Positions 10,491 through 21,200 of a stretch of DNA of 64,000 bases are shown piece after piece (the stretch's first letter is position 1; each line of letters opens with the position of its first letter). The notes under the pieces were generated by a model. The model was not told the DNA's origin and ran no database searches. It worked only from the letters and a program-made list of their open reading frames with translations. The DNA lies in contig JADQAV010000028.1 of assembly GCA_019775845.1 (NCBI GenBank), positions 124,001 through 188,000 of the forward strand, in the 5' to 3' direction. Origin of the DNA: Myrmaecium sp. VS I D KN 1. Its lineage: Eukaryota; Ascomycota; Dothideomycetes; Valsariales; Valsariaceae. The position numbers and the translations under genes were made by a program.

Positions 10491-11372
10491 ATGTCCACAA
10501 AAGTCTACTTCATAACCGGCAGCTCCCGGGGTCTCGGGCGCGCCATCGTGACCGCCGCCCTCGCCTCCGGCGCGCACGTCATCGCCACCGCCCGCAACCC
10601 CTCCACGCTCGACGACCTCGTCGCGCAGCACGGCGCCGCCCGCGTGCTGACCGCGCCCGTCGACGTGACCATCCCCGTGCAGATCGACGCCGCCTTCGCC
10701 GCCGGGATCGCCCGCTTCGGACGCGTCGACGTGGTGGTGAACAACGCCGGGTACGGGCACGTGGGCGCGTTCGAGGAGCTGCCCCCGGCCGACTTCCGTG
10801 CGCAGGTGGAGACGGTGTTGTTTGGGGTGGTGAACGTGACGCGGGCGGTGGTGCCGGTGCTGCGGCGGCAGGGGCCCGGCGGGCATATCATTCAGGTGTC
10901 GTCGATTGGGGGCCGGGTGGCGACGCCCGGATTGACGGCGTATCAGGCGGCGAAGTGGGGGGTGGCGGGCTTCTCGTTGGGGCTGGCGCAGGAGCTGGCG
11001 CCGTTGGGGATTAAGGTGACGGTTGTGGAGCCGGGTGCGATGCAGACGGGTTGGGCGGGCCCGGAGTCCATGGTTGTGCATCCGATTAGCGAGGCGTATC
11101 GGCCGTCGGTGGGCGCGTTTGCGGAGATGGTGAAGAGGGTTTATGGGCATGAGCCGTCGGTGCCGGAGAAGGTGGCGGAGGTGGTGTTGAAGGTGGTTGG
11201 GATGGAGAAGCCGCCGCTGCGGTTGCTGCTTGGGCCGGATACGGTCCAGTATGTTAGGGCGGTGGAGGATAAGCAGAGGGCGGAGGACGACCGGTGGATG
11301 GAGTTGAGCCTGTCGACGACCAGGGAGGGCGAGAGCGAGGCTTTCTCCACGCGTGACGTTGAGAAGAAATAG
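10491..11372 (+). CDS. Short-chain dehydrogenase/reductase (classical SDR)
   Basis: An intronless 293-aa protein with a full classical SDR layout. The nucleotide-binding TGSSRGLG lies at residues 9-16, NNAG at 84-87, catalytic Ser138, and Tyr151-x3-Lys155 (YQAAK), then the PG motif of the substrate loop. It is a cytosolic NAD(P)-dependent oxidoreductase; the substrate cannot be told from sequence. Acidic residue D59 in APVDVT fits the adenine-pocket position. The gene begins at the first ATG after the TATA box and stands alone, with no pathway neighbours. The GC content is very high, and codon endings flip from C (30 of the first 40) to G (31 of codons 104-143). The lack of introns allows an origin by transfer, but the same skew in neighbouring native genes argues for long residence. 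Confidence 0.9.
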   Translation: MSTKVYFITGSSRGLGRAIVTAALASGAHVIATARNPSTLDDLVAQHGAARVLTAPVDVTIPVQIDAAFAAGIARFGRVDVVVNNAGYGHVGAFEELPPADFRAQVETVLFGVVNVTRAVVPVLRRQGPGGHIIQVSSIGGRVATPGLTAYQAAKWGVAGFSLGLAQELAPLGIKVTVVEPGAMQTGWAGPESMVVHPISEAYRPSVGAFAEMVKRVYGHEPSVPEKVAEVVLKVVGMEKPPLRLLLGPDTVQYVRAVEDKQRAEDDRWMELSLSTTREGESEAFSTRDVEKK

Positions 11373-11678
11373 AGACCGTGATCCTAATGCTGGCGAGTCT
11401 GTGGAGTACATCCAGAAGTTACGACTGTGGAGGGGAAATGGGCGGACTAGACGGAAATGAAGAAGTATGGAACTGCGATGCATAAATGGAGCGGGAGATA
11501 GAAAAGCTGACTAGAAATCGACAACTGTTGAATGGCTAAGTGGATCATGAAATCATACATACATGGTCATGCTGATGTAACGTTGCAAATGCTTCTCAAT
11601 CGTCTCTCCGATGCGCCCAGATCCTTCTGTAACTCCGGTAATAGCCGATAGGCACACGAGGCCACGCCAGACTCACTT
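11373..11678. other. Convergent 3' intergenic region
   Basis: Holds the 3' ends of the SDR (plus) and Mcp1 (minus) transcripts. No other feature is seen. Confidence 0.5.
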
Positions 11679-12684
11679 TCACATCCACCTCCCAAGCACC
11701 GGGATGCTTCTGTACAGCTCATCAAACTCCGTCCCAACCCAGCCCTCCGTCCTCCCTTCCCTGCCCACAACCCCCAAGCCGCCCGCCAACCACAGGCCCG
11801 CCAGAGCCGCAGATATGGCGTTAATCGTATACCACCTCCTCTTCTTCCGCAGCTGGCCCTCCGGCCCCGCCTTCGTCACAGCCGCGGGGTTCCACCGCAA
11901 CCACTTCGCCCAGCCCCAAACCGCATGCCAAGTCGCGATGCCGACCAGCGCGGTGAAGCCGGCGAAGGAGACGAGCGGGCTGCGCGCGAACCCGTGGCTC
12001 ACGTACGCCAGCCCGATCATGGAGTTGTCGCCGTGCAGGTACATGGGCAGGATGCGGGTCGTGAAAGCGTGGCTGACGACGAGGCCGGTGGTGAGGAAGC
12101 CGAGGGCGCTGGTGCCGCTGACGGCCGGCCAGGCGACGTGCTTGCGGTCCGATCGCGTCTCGGCGCCGTAGCGGTTGAGGTTTTGCCGTCGGCGGTAGAG
12201 GCGCAGGGCGATGCCGGAGGTGACGTGGATGGCGAGGGGCGCGACGACGAGGAGAGGCTCCATGGGGAAGGATTGGTAGAAGGGTCGGGTGAGGAGCAGG
12301 TAGGGTTCGCTGGCCGGCACGGAGCGCGTGAGGAGCGGGATGAGGGAGGTGTTGGTGATGTGGAAGGCGGTGAAGACGGTGAAGGCGTAGGAGGAGTATT
12401 TTTGGGCGCGGATCACTTTTTATAGCGGTCAGTGAAATCTGAAGCAGTAATTGATGCCGGAATGCTATAGACAGGTACTCACAATAGTATGCCGGCCCAT
12501 GGTTATGTAGTCCTAGGGAAGATGTCCGCCCCGATGGCGGTGACGGGGACGGCGATTGTGAAGGAAAGAAGCCATCTTTTCCGTACTCCCAAGGCGTCTC
12601 GTCCACTGGAGATGGATCGACCTCGGTGAGGCCCATAACACCTTCATCTGAAGGCGTCGGCAAGTCGAATGGCTCTCTGTTCAT
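11679..12684 (-). CDS. MCP1: Mcp1-like mitochondrial outer membrane protein
   Basis: Two exons, 12684-12483 and 12415-11679, encode 312 aa. The 67-bp intron has donor GTGAGT, phase 1, and a CACTGACC branch. In yeast Mcp1 is a mitochondrial outer-membrane protein that works with Vps13 in lipid homeostasis. The first 67 residues are a hydrophilic Ser/Pro-rich cytosolic tail. After the splice the protein enters the conserved core (IRAQKYSSYAFTVFTAFHIT) and then about five hydrophobic helices, with the basic loop RLYRRRQNLNRYG typical of the DUF1691/Mcp1 family. Histidines in the membrane segments (FHITN, IHVTSG, VSHAF) fit the family's resemblance to cytochrome-b-type anchors. Assignment is from remembered family sequences. 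The 3' part is strongly G-rich on the coding strand. Confidence 0.8.
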
Positions 12685-13037
12685 TGTTGTTGTGGTTGCC
12701 CGGAGTTGACTTTCGCTTGCTCGGTGACGTTGGCCATCCCGGCCCAAGCCACTCAGATCGCGCGGATTTCCAACTCCGAGATCTATGCCTGAGGAAAATA
12801 TTCAGGCAGCAATCGCGCGGATCTACATCTCCGCCGCGCGCCCAAGCTCCGATACTCTTCATGTTCCTTGTGCTGCTGCATACCTACAACCAACCTCTGC
12901 TAGTTCACATTACTTCTACACACTATCTTGCTCGGAATATAGCAGCAGTTTGATCTGCCTCTCCTACACGCTCTCCATTATATCCTTGAACAGCCTTCTC
13001 CTGGTTGATCTCATCTACATCTACATCACCACCCACC
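12685..13037. other. Divergent promoter region, Mcp1 / C2H2 gene
   Basis: A 353-bp region between two divergent start codons. It contains C/T-rich leader sequence just before the C2H2 gene start. No further feature is recognised. Confidence 0.5.
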
Positions 13038-13848
13038 ATGGCTCCTGTAAGCTCCAAGACCTCAACGCTCAACCACTGTACGGATATACGCTGACCAATT
13101 CTCTAGCGACACTTCACAAACCCGCCTCCAAGGGTGAGCTACATACTCTGACGTTCCCGGAGGGAGCGACGACTGACATTGAGCTAGACGGAAAGCGCAC
13201 GAGAGCTGCGCGCCACATTCTTCTGTACGATCCAACATGCCCTCCTCTCATTACCGCTTGTTACCCGGTCTTCAATACTCATACAAACCCAACCCCAACA
13301 GGCGATCTATGCAACAAAGGCTACAGCCGCATGAACGAATTCGACGAGCACCTACGAAGCTATCTACACCAACATGCGCAAGTAAGGCACCACCCGCACC
13401 ACGGCACAAAGGCCTAGCACACCGCCGTCCCGGAGGAAACCCCGCTAACGCGGACGTTCTCCCCTACACACAGCGAGCCAAAGGCCTCGAAGGCTTCATG
13501 CGCGACACCAAAGCAGCCTACCGCACCGAGCGCAAGGAAGAAGAAATCATGACCGTCAAATCTCTCGGCTCGGTCGCGGCGACGAAGAAGAAAACCGGCG
13601 GCGGCGGATTCAAGAAGGGCGGGTTCAAAAGCGCGTTCGCGCCTGCGGATGATCAGCCGACCGAATCGAAGCCGATCGATGCGAGCCGACCGGATGCGAA
13701 GGCACGAGCGGGCGATGAGGATGCCGAGAGCGATTTGGATGAGGCGGAGTACGATCTGTATGACTTCCGACGCCCGAATTGCACGTGCAGGGAGTGTCCG
13801 GCGTTTAGTGCGGAGGCGTTGGCGGGTGAAGAGGCGGACGAGGTCTAG
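13038..13848 (+). CDS. Small C2H2 zinc-finger protein, five coding exons
   Basis: Exons 13038-13046, 13107-13133, 13188-13224, 13302-13381 and 13474-13848 encode 175 aa. All introns are GT-AG and the phases agree throughout. The splices rebuild a single C2H2 finger, Cys25-x2-Cys28-x12-His41-x5-His47, of the type C-D-L-C ... KGYSRMNEFDEH. This matches the family whose finger is followed by a Gly/Lys block (here GGGGFKKGGFKSAF) and an acidic tail ending in a Cys-containing DLYDFRRPNCTC segment. Related proteins occur across eukaryotes as GPATCH8/ZNF804-like fingers. A nuclear, RNA- or DNA-binding role is an inference. Unusual points are the 9-nt and 27-nt first coding exons. Confidence in the exon map is good because the finger forms only with this join. 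Confidence 0.78.
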
Positions 13849-14199
13849 GAGCGATGGCGCGAAGGAGGGAAGAGGCTGGACGAAAGGGATCAGGGCGATG
13901 GCTTGGGCGTTTGCTGGAATTGTTTGATACCCCCGGAAACTATCATTATTTTGCAAAAAAGGGACGTTGCATCTGGCCATATTTGCGGAACGACTGTGCT
14001 GTGCTGGGTGTCACGGAGGGTTCAAGAAGGACTATCGGCAAATCGATATATTGATGGATCTCAGAACAGCGTCTCGGTTGCACCGAAAGCGGTATATTCT
14101 CTATGCTCTAAAAATTATCAAGAAGTCTTCTGCTGACAGATGACCAAAATACAGAAAGATAAGAAGCAAGACAAAACAAGCAAGCAGCGATCACCGCGC
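13849..14199. other. Convergent 3' intergenic region
   Basis: Shared downstream region of the C2H2 gene (plus) and the GH17 gene (minus). Nothing else is seen. Confidence 0.5.
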
Positions 14200-15087
14200 T
14201 CAGCATTCCAAGGAGTAAAGGGTCTTGAAGTTCTCATCCAACACGCCGAAGCTCTGGGACGCAGGGGCGACGTAGTAGTCCCGCAGCACGTACCAGAACA
14301 AGTTGTAGGTGTCCTTGTATCCGCAGAAGACCTGCTGCCAGTAGCTGCGCGACTGCTTGACGCCGGCGAGGGCCTGGCCGTAGTTGGGCCCGTCAACAAC
14401 CCAGCCGGTCTCAGTGATCCAGAGGGGGGTGCCGGCGTGGTACTTCTGGATGTAGGTCTCGGTCTCATCGATGGCTTGCTGGAAGGCGGCCTTGGCGTTG
14501 GCGACGGTGACGCCCTGCCAGTAGGGGTAGGCGTCCATGCCGACGAAGTCGACGGCGGCGAGGACGGCGGCGGAGGAGTCGTTGTAGGCGTTATAAGTGT
14601 CGACGTGGCCGACGGGGATGCCGGCGCCGCCGTAGCGGTCCTGGGAGATCATGCCGCGCACGTCGTAGATCTGCTGGGCGAGCTTGTCGGCCGTGGTGTC
14701 GCCGCGGTAGAGGTCCTCGGAGCCGACGGAGACGGCGCCCATCCAGCTCACGCCGTAGGCCTGCATGGCCGCCTCCAGCGCCGCCTTCTCCGCCGCGTAG
14801 TGCGCGTCGTCCTCCGTCCAGATGCCGACGAGCAGCGTGATGCCCTCCGCGATCGCCGCCGGCACCGCGTTCGCGAGCGTGTCGCAGTCCGACGAGGCGT
14901 ACAGGCGCGCGCTCGTGAAGTTGCCCCCCGCGAGCGACTTCATCGTCGCGAAGTTGTACTTCCAGTCCGCTTGGGTCTTGCAGGAGCCGTCGGGCCGTTG
15001 GGCGGCGAGGTTGAAGCCGGTGAAGACGGCCTGGGTGAGGGGGAGCGCGGCCGCGCCGAGGGTGAGGAGGGTTGCGGAAGTCTTCAT
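14200..15087 (-). CDS. GH17 glucan endo-1,3-beta-glucosidase, secreted
   Basis: A single-exon 295-aa protein with an N-terminal signal peptide (MKTSATLLTLGAAALPLTQA). The rest is one GH17 TIM-barrel domain. The acid/base Glu is E124 in SVGSEDLY and the nucleophile is E226 in WITETGW. A conserved VGMDAYPYW lies between them. The enzyme cleaves or remodels beta-1,3-glucan in the cell wall and resembles the short secreted class (Bgl2/BtgE-type core, without a GPI tail or Ser/Thr linker). There are a few potential N-glycosylation sites (NFTS, NDSS). Codon use is uniformly C-ending, as expected of a highly expressed gene, and lacks the 3' G shift of its neighbours. The function is secure; the exact paralogue is not. 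Confidence 0.92.
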   Translation of the reverse strand: MKTSATLLTLGAAALPLTQAVFTGFNLAAQRPDGSCKTQADWKYNFATMKSLAGGNFTSARLYASSDCDTLANAVPAAIAEGITLLVGIWTEDDAHYAAEKAALEAAMQAYGVSWMGAVSVGSEDLYRGDTTADKLAQQIYDVRGMISQDRYGGAGIPVGHVDTYNAYNDSSAAVLAAVDFVGMDAYPYWQGVTVANAKAAFQQAIDETETYIQKYHAGTPLWITETGWVVDGPNYGQALAGVKQSRSYWQQVFCGYKDTYNLFWYVLRDYYVAPASQSFGVLDENFKTLYSLEC

Positions 15088-16688
15088 GATGGAGGTTTTG
15101 CCGGTGTATAAGAGGAGTCTTTTGCTATTATATCTTCCGCGCGGAAAATCTTCAACAATGAATGAATGAGGGTGGTCGTCGATAATGGATAAAGCGAGCG
15201 TGTGATGTAGTTATGCGAGATAACTACACGGCGAAGTATTAGAAGAAGAGTATCAAAGAGGGGAAAAAACGAATGGATACTATCGAGAAAGACTTCCGAC
15301 GGTTGGTCAAAGGAGAGGAGAGAGAAAAAGGAAACAAGAGCGACGGTCATTCATTCTTTATACCTAGCTTTGAACGTGCCTCCCCCGTATTCTTGACCCC
15401 CTTACCGGGCGTACGCCATGTGGACGGGTGGCGCACCGGGGCGGAAGCTTTGGTGGAGGCCGTGGATGTGGATAAAGGGGGTGATTTTTGTGGGAGAGTT
15501 ATTTTTGGTTGTTGTGATGATGAAGTGGGTGTGTAGCACCAAAGCTCGCATAACAACTCGAAAATGCCGATAAATCTAGGTAAGGCTGAGGAATGAGCAG
15601 AGCTGGTCCAAGCGATACGAGGTCCGATGGTATCCCTTTCTCACATACAGTGCTCATTGATCCCTACATAGGAGTACTTGTCTATGTTGTTTCTCTACTC
15701 CGTACTCCTTTGGCTTTGCTTCACGTCCGTCGGGATTCCAGCGAGCTCGCCGGCCCGAATCAAATGAATTAACCACCATCTACCTATCCGCGTCGCTGTC
15801 GTGTCCCACCGCTCCATCCCGTACCCACCACCGCTTACTACACACACACCGCGCGGCCCCTCATCTCAACGAGATAACCATAAAAAAGCAAAGAAAACAC
15901 GCAAAACCGTAATCCCGCGCGGTCGTCGTCAACATGCAAGATTTTCATGATTCTCGGCCACTTCCCCGCTACCTTGGCCCATCCGAAGAACCCGAATCTT
16001 CCGGCTATTGGGAAGATGTTCGGAAGCGGATCTGGATGGGACGACGATGGACGTGCGGGATAGCCACTATGTGGCTGGTGCGGTGGGTGGCTATGCAACG
16101 ACCCCGAATGCCTTTCTTGTAGGGCGAAATAGGGGCAAGGGAGAAAAGATAAATGCTGCATAGTCGTGATTATCCAGCATATGGAACGTATAAATTCTGT
16201 AGGGCTTAGAAATGGGACCAGTGAATCGAGGCATAATTCGTTAGTCGTGAGCGAGGTCACATCGTCCTTCTTCGTGGCTTCGGAATTGGGTGTAGTAAGA
16301 AGCTTTGCACCAGAAGAAAGGGAAAACTGTTGCATTGCTATGCTTTGCTGGAGACTAGGAATATCTGCGTAGTCTAGTACGTGAAGCTCCCCAGATACGT
16401 TTCGCGAATAAGAGTGTGGTTCAGCACGCTGCTGGGATCCTGGAACCCTTCTGAACGATCCAACTCGATGATTAAAATTCCCCAATTGCCTCCTGGCGAG
16501 GCTCGTGATGGGTCAGCAATGTTCTGCATCCTGGGTCGCGGCCCTGCAGGGGCACAGCCATCCTTAAGGCCAATTGACCCAGAAGAGTACTGCGGCTCAG
16601 CAGCATGACCGGAAACTCGACCCTCGAGCGCTTGGAAATCGAGGGCTGCGTACCAGCGGTTGAGAGAAGTAGGCGCACCGACAAGCAA
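15088..16688. other. Intergenic, GH17 promoter and downstream of oligoribonuclease
   Basis: A 1.6 kb region with short unsupported frames. The upstream region of GH17 contains a TATA-like element near 15130 (minus strand). The open frame at 15838-16485 (minus) has no recognisable protein character. Confidence 0.45.
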
Positions 16689-17742
16689 TCATATCGTAGA
16701 TTGCTGAGCCGTTTCAATGTCCGCGGATTCGACCGCAGGATCTGCTGGTGCCTCCAAGTCTCGTTCTGCCCGAGCCGCAGCTCTTGCTTCCGCCCTCTGT
16801 TCCCTCCGCTGTTGCCTCTTCAACTCCTTCTTAAGTTGATTCTTTGACGACTCCGTTGGCTCCGTGTTAGAACCCTTTGGCTCCGCCTTTGCCTCAACCG
16901 GCTTCCCTGACTCAGGTGGAGTCGGTAGCACCGACGGTCGGAAGAAAACATCGCGGTAATAAGCGGCTTCCGCGATACTCTCTAGGATATCTTGTCGGGC
17001 TTCGTGAAGACCCTTCTTGCGTGGAGAGCCCTTGATCACTGCCTTGGGAGCCCATCTTCGGGCGGCCTCTTTGATTGCGCTAACATCCATGATTCTGTGA
17101 TGCAGGTGCTTCACCAAACCCCGGTACGGAGGTTTCTCCAGGAACCTTTGGTCCGCGTAGACAGTGTTCCCTGCCAGGAGTGCCTTTTTCGGCGTGGGGG
17201 CGTACTTTTTGACGTACGCCAGTAACCGCTCTGCGGCTTCCTCGTGCGTGACAGTTGACTCGATGCACTTCTGGGTGAGGCCAGTTGCAGCATGATGCTC
17301 TATACACCAGTCGTTCATCTTGTCCAAGACTTCTTTCTCATGATGGATGACCACTTCGAAACCTTCTTCATCTAGCAGATTAAGGTCATAATCTGTAACA
17401 TAGCAGGCAATCTGAAGGATGGTATCATTGTCAAAGTCCAGACCAGTCATCTTGAGAGCGGTCAGCATGAGATTCTGACCAGTCATCGGGTGAACCTACT
17501 TCACAGTCTATCCAGACCAACGGCTCCTTTGACGGGCTTTCCGGCATACCGACGGCTTCGCGGTGAGTGGATGAAGGTGTTGGTAGGGTGGCAATAGATC
17601 TGTATTTGGGTTCCCAACGGGGGGCGACACTCGAACTATATAGAAATACGGTTCTCCAAGCCGGACACCGCTCAGGTCTGCAAATCGCTGTCGCTGGTGA
17701 ATACGGACACCGCAGTCCAAATCTTTGCAATGCTCGGAACAT
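16689..17742 (-). CDS. REX2: Oligoribonuclease (3'-5' exoribonuclease, DEDDh)
   Basis: Two exons, 17742-17500 and 17450-16689, encode 334 aa from the chosen start. The 49-bp intron (branch GCTGACC) interrupts the first catalytic motif and the splice rebuilds WIDCEMTGLD, the family's Exo I motif (D79, E81). Exo II (LAGNTVYADQRFLE) and the Exo III region (ending ARQDILESI) follow. The enzyme degrades very short RNA oligonucleotides, mainly in mitochondria. I chose the ATG at 17742 because MFRALQRFGLR makes a mitochondrial presequence. ATGs at 17799 and 17547 are in-frame alternatives, the last giving a leaderless form. The C-terminus extends about 80 residues beyond bacterial enzymes and contains a highly charged Lys/Arg/Glu coiled-coil segment followed by an acidic tail. 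Confidence 0.88.
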
Positions 17743-18212
17743 CAAGGCCACGCAGAACAGTGGAACACCGATGTAGGGCAAGGAAAGACCGAACGTCAAG
17801 AACCAGCGACGCTAGGTAGTGATAAGCGATAAACAACGAAAACTCGCTGCCACCTCATGACACTCTATGGAGGGACTTCAATAGATAAAGTGTTCATAGT
17901 TATAGCCTGGAAGTAAGTCTCTGAGCTTCAGAATGTTGCCCACGGCGATCCTCTGTTTATAGCAATATAGTCGACTTTGGCTGTCTCTTACGGCCCAAGG
18001 GAATAGAGAAGGTCTGGTTGGCTGCCCGCCAGTCAATTCCGAAGATGTGCCGAAATGGAAACGCGCTCGCGTACGCGCTTCTCGTTACCCCGGTCCCGTT
18101 TACCTGCCACTTCCAGGTCCGCACTCCACCAACACCACCCTACCTGTCCTCAAACACACCACCATAACACCGATTTTTCCCTAAGCCCAGCGGTCGGTGT
18201 TGTCTGCCCACC
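17743..18212. promoter_or_regulatory. Divergent promoter, oligoribonuclease / POL1
   Basis: A 470-bp region between divergent start codons. It carries an ACGCG cluster at 18061-18077 and C-rich leader sequence before POL1. Confidence 0.5.
18061..18077. promoter_or_regulatory. MCB-like (MBF) site cluster upstream of POL1
   Basis: Three ACGCG cores lie within 17 bp (18061-18065 plus, 18068-18072 minus, 18073-18077 plus), about 136-152 bp before the POL1 start. ACGCG is the core of the MluI cell-cycle box bound by MBF at S-phase genes. Binding here is inferred. Confidence 0.4.
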
Positions 18213-21200
18213 ATGTCTTCCGCTTCCAGAGCCGCCAAGCTGGCAAAGCTCGCTGAGCTGAAGGCGCTGAGGAAATCTGGGAAGACGCGTCTGGAGACTT
18301 ACGAGGTGGAGGAGGCTCAGGATTTCTACGAAGAGGTGGACGAAGAAGGATACAAGAAAGTTGTCAGAGGCCGGCTGGACCAGGACGACTTTGTCGTGGA
18401 CGACAATGGCGAAGGATATGCCGACGACGGCAGAGAGGACTGGGACCTCGGCGAAGGTAGATACGATTACGAAAGCCAGAGCGAGGAGGATGCTCCCTTG
18501 AGAGGCAAAGCAGGTATGGGCATCACCAAAGATGGGTCCGGAGACTTGTGCTGACATACATGCCTATAGCCAAGAGAAAGCGTGAGGAAGAGCAGGAAAA
18601 GAAGGACAAAATCAACAAGGGCATCAGCAGATACTTCAACACAAACCCGGTTGCAGCGGCACCCAAGCCTAAGGTAGCTACACGCATCGCCGTGCTTTTC
18701 CTCGCTAACTGACAATGCAGCCCGTAGCGACTGCGGAAGATGACGCTTTCATGGCAGATCTGCTTGGTGAAGTCGATACGAACATTCCGGCCCGTCGAGC
18801 TGCCCCCCGGACACGGACTGTCAAAAGCGAAGCTCGAAGAAAGACCCGCGTACTCTCTCCGATCTCAGAGATCAGGCCTTCCATCCATACTAGTCGTGCC
18901 GATACGGATACCCACATGGCCGATACGCCGCCGGCAGGAACTGCTTTCGACGACGAGGACGGTCTCCCTACCTTGGATGATGATCTGCCTATGAGCGACC
19001 TGGCATTACAGAGCTCTCCAGTTTCAAAAGCTGTGGAGCGCAAATCTCAAGTAGCTGTCAAGAGGGAAGACGAGGATGAGGAAGACATCATGGAGATCGC
19101 CCAGGCTACGGGTTACTCTAGCATCCCGTCCGCGAGTATCAATATGGCCGGCAGCAGGCCACCGCCCAAACTGGTGAAGAAGCCCTCATATCCGACCCCG
19201 GCTAGCTCCTCTCCCACTCGCCCGCCATCCGAGAACGTCGATGCAGACGCATGGAATAGCGTGACAAGTCGGCTCAATGTCCAAAGTAGCCCTGCTGTAG
19301 AAGCACCTGCTATTGGCAAGCTTAAGCCTCAGTCCGCACTTGAAGAGGATGGTAGCTTGCACATGTTTTGGATGGATTACACGGAAATCAACGGAAGCCT
19401 TTGCTTGTTCGGCAAAGTCAAGGACAAGACCACCGGCAACTTTGTCAGTTGCTTTGCAAAGGTCGATAATATCCTTCGGAAATTGTACTTTCTGCCCAGA
19501 GAGTACCGCCAGAAGCACGGGCGTCAGACCGACGAGGAAGTTGGCATGAGTGATGTTTATGAGGAAGTGGACGGGCTCATGTCCAAGCTTCGTGTGGGAA
19601 TGCACAAGATCAAACCCACAACAAGGAAGTATGCATTCGAACTGCCGGATATCCCAAAAGAGGCGGACTACCTGAAGCTGCTTTACCCCTACGACAAGCC
19701 TGCGCTTCCCACAGATTTGAAGGGCGAGACTTTTTCCCATGTATTTGGCGCCAATACCAACCTTTTCGAGCAGTTTGTTCTCTGGAAGAACATCATGGGG
19801 CCGTGTTGGATAAAGATTAAGGAGGCCAACTACACTGCGGTCAACAACGCTTCCTGGTGCAAGCTCGAGCTCCAGGTCAGCCAACCCAACCTCATCACTA
19901 CATTGGGCAACTCCGACAACCTGGAGGCGCCTCCGTTAACCCTGATGAGCATTGCTCTTCGTACAACCTACAACCCTAAGGATAACAAGCAGGAGATCCT
20001 CGTTGCTAGCGCTCGCGTCTACGAAAACATCTCCCTTTCCGATACCACAGCCCCGGAGAAGCTACCTTGCAAGACGTTCACCGTGATGCGCCCTGTAGCA
20101 GAGGCCTTCCCCACAGGATTCAAACTCGAGGCGGAAAAGCACAAAGGTAGCGTGTGCTTGGAGAGAAACGAAGCGAGTCTTCTCAGCAAATTCATGGCTA
20201 TCCTGCAGAAGATGGATCCCGACGTCTTGATGGGCCACCGGCTGGATGATGTTGATTACAGTATTCTCTTGAGCAGAATGCGCGAGAAGAAAACACCGGG
20301 CTGGCATCGAATTGGTCGTCTTCGCAGGAGCGAATGGCCAAGGAACATGGGCAAGGGCGGTGGTAGTTTCTTCGCTGAACGGCACCTGGCTGCAGGGAGA
20401 CTTCTTTGTGACCTTGCGAACGATATGGGCAAGTCGCTCATGACCAAGTGCCAGTCGTGGAGTCTGAACGAGATGTGCCAGCTCGTACTAGGCGAAAGCT
20501 GCAAACGAAAGGAGTTTGACAACGAGACTGCATTGCGGACATGGGCCTCGAGTCGAGGAGGGTTGATGAACTACCTTCGACATTGCGAAGCGGACACTTA
20601 CTTCATCGCTGCAATTGCGCTCAAGGTTCAGATGCTTCCCTTGACCAAAGTTCTCACCAACCTCGCCGGAAATTCATGGGCACGCACCCTCAGCGGTACG
20701 AGAGCTGAGCGCAACGAGTACATTTTGCTTCACGAGTTCCACCGCAACAAATACATCTGTCCCGACAAGGTATGGGGCAAAGCATCGAAGAAAGCTGATG
20801 AAGAGAACCCTGAGGGTGAGGATGGCGCGGACGCGAAGAAGAAGGACAAGTATAAAGGTGGTCTAGTCTTCGAGCCAGAGAAGGGACTCTATGACAAATT
20901 CATCCTTGTCATGGACTTCAACAGTTTGTATCCTTCCATCATCCAGGAGTTCAACATCTGCTTCACCACCGTCGACCGCTCCGACATTAGCGAAGATGAT
21001 GAAAAGGTGCCAGAGGTGCCCAGCGCAGATGAAGACCAGGGGATCCTACCAAGACTTATCGCAACTCTCGTCAGCCGGCGTCGGGAAGTCAAGAAGCTCA
21101 TGAAGGACCCCACGGCCACGGAGGACCAGCGCGCCACTTGGGACATCAAGCAATTGGCTTTGAAGCTGACGGCCAATTCCATGTACGGCTGTTTGGGATA

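Noticed and set aside
11349-11354. ACGCGT inside the SDR coding region, and similar single copies near 25487 and 47511
   Set aside because: Isolated copies within coding or unassigned GC-rich DNA fit chance occurrence, so they are not called as regulatory sites.
10458-11483. Minus-strand 341-codon frame opposite the SDR gene
   Set aside because: His/Arg/Pro-rich shadow of a GC-rich gene; the plus strand has complete SDR motifs.
14140-15111. Plus-strand 323-codon frame opposite GH17
   Set aside because: Gly/Val/Arg-rich antisense shadow; GH17 on the minus strand has its signal peptide and both catalytic Glu.
15838-16485. 215-codon minus-strand frame between GH17 and oligoribonuclease
   Set aside because: No domain, signal or conserved motif, and its composition is not gene-like.
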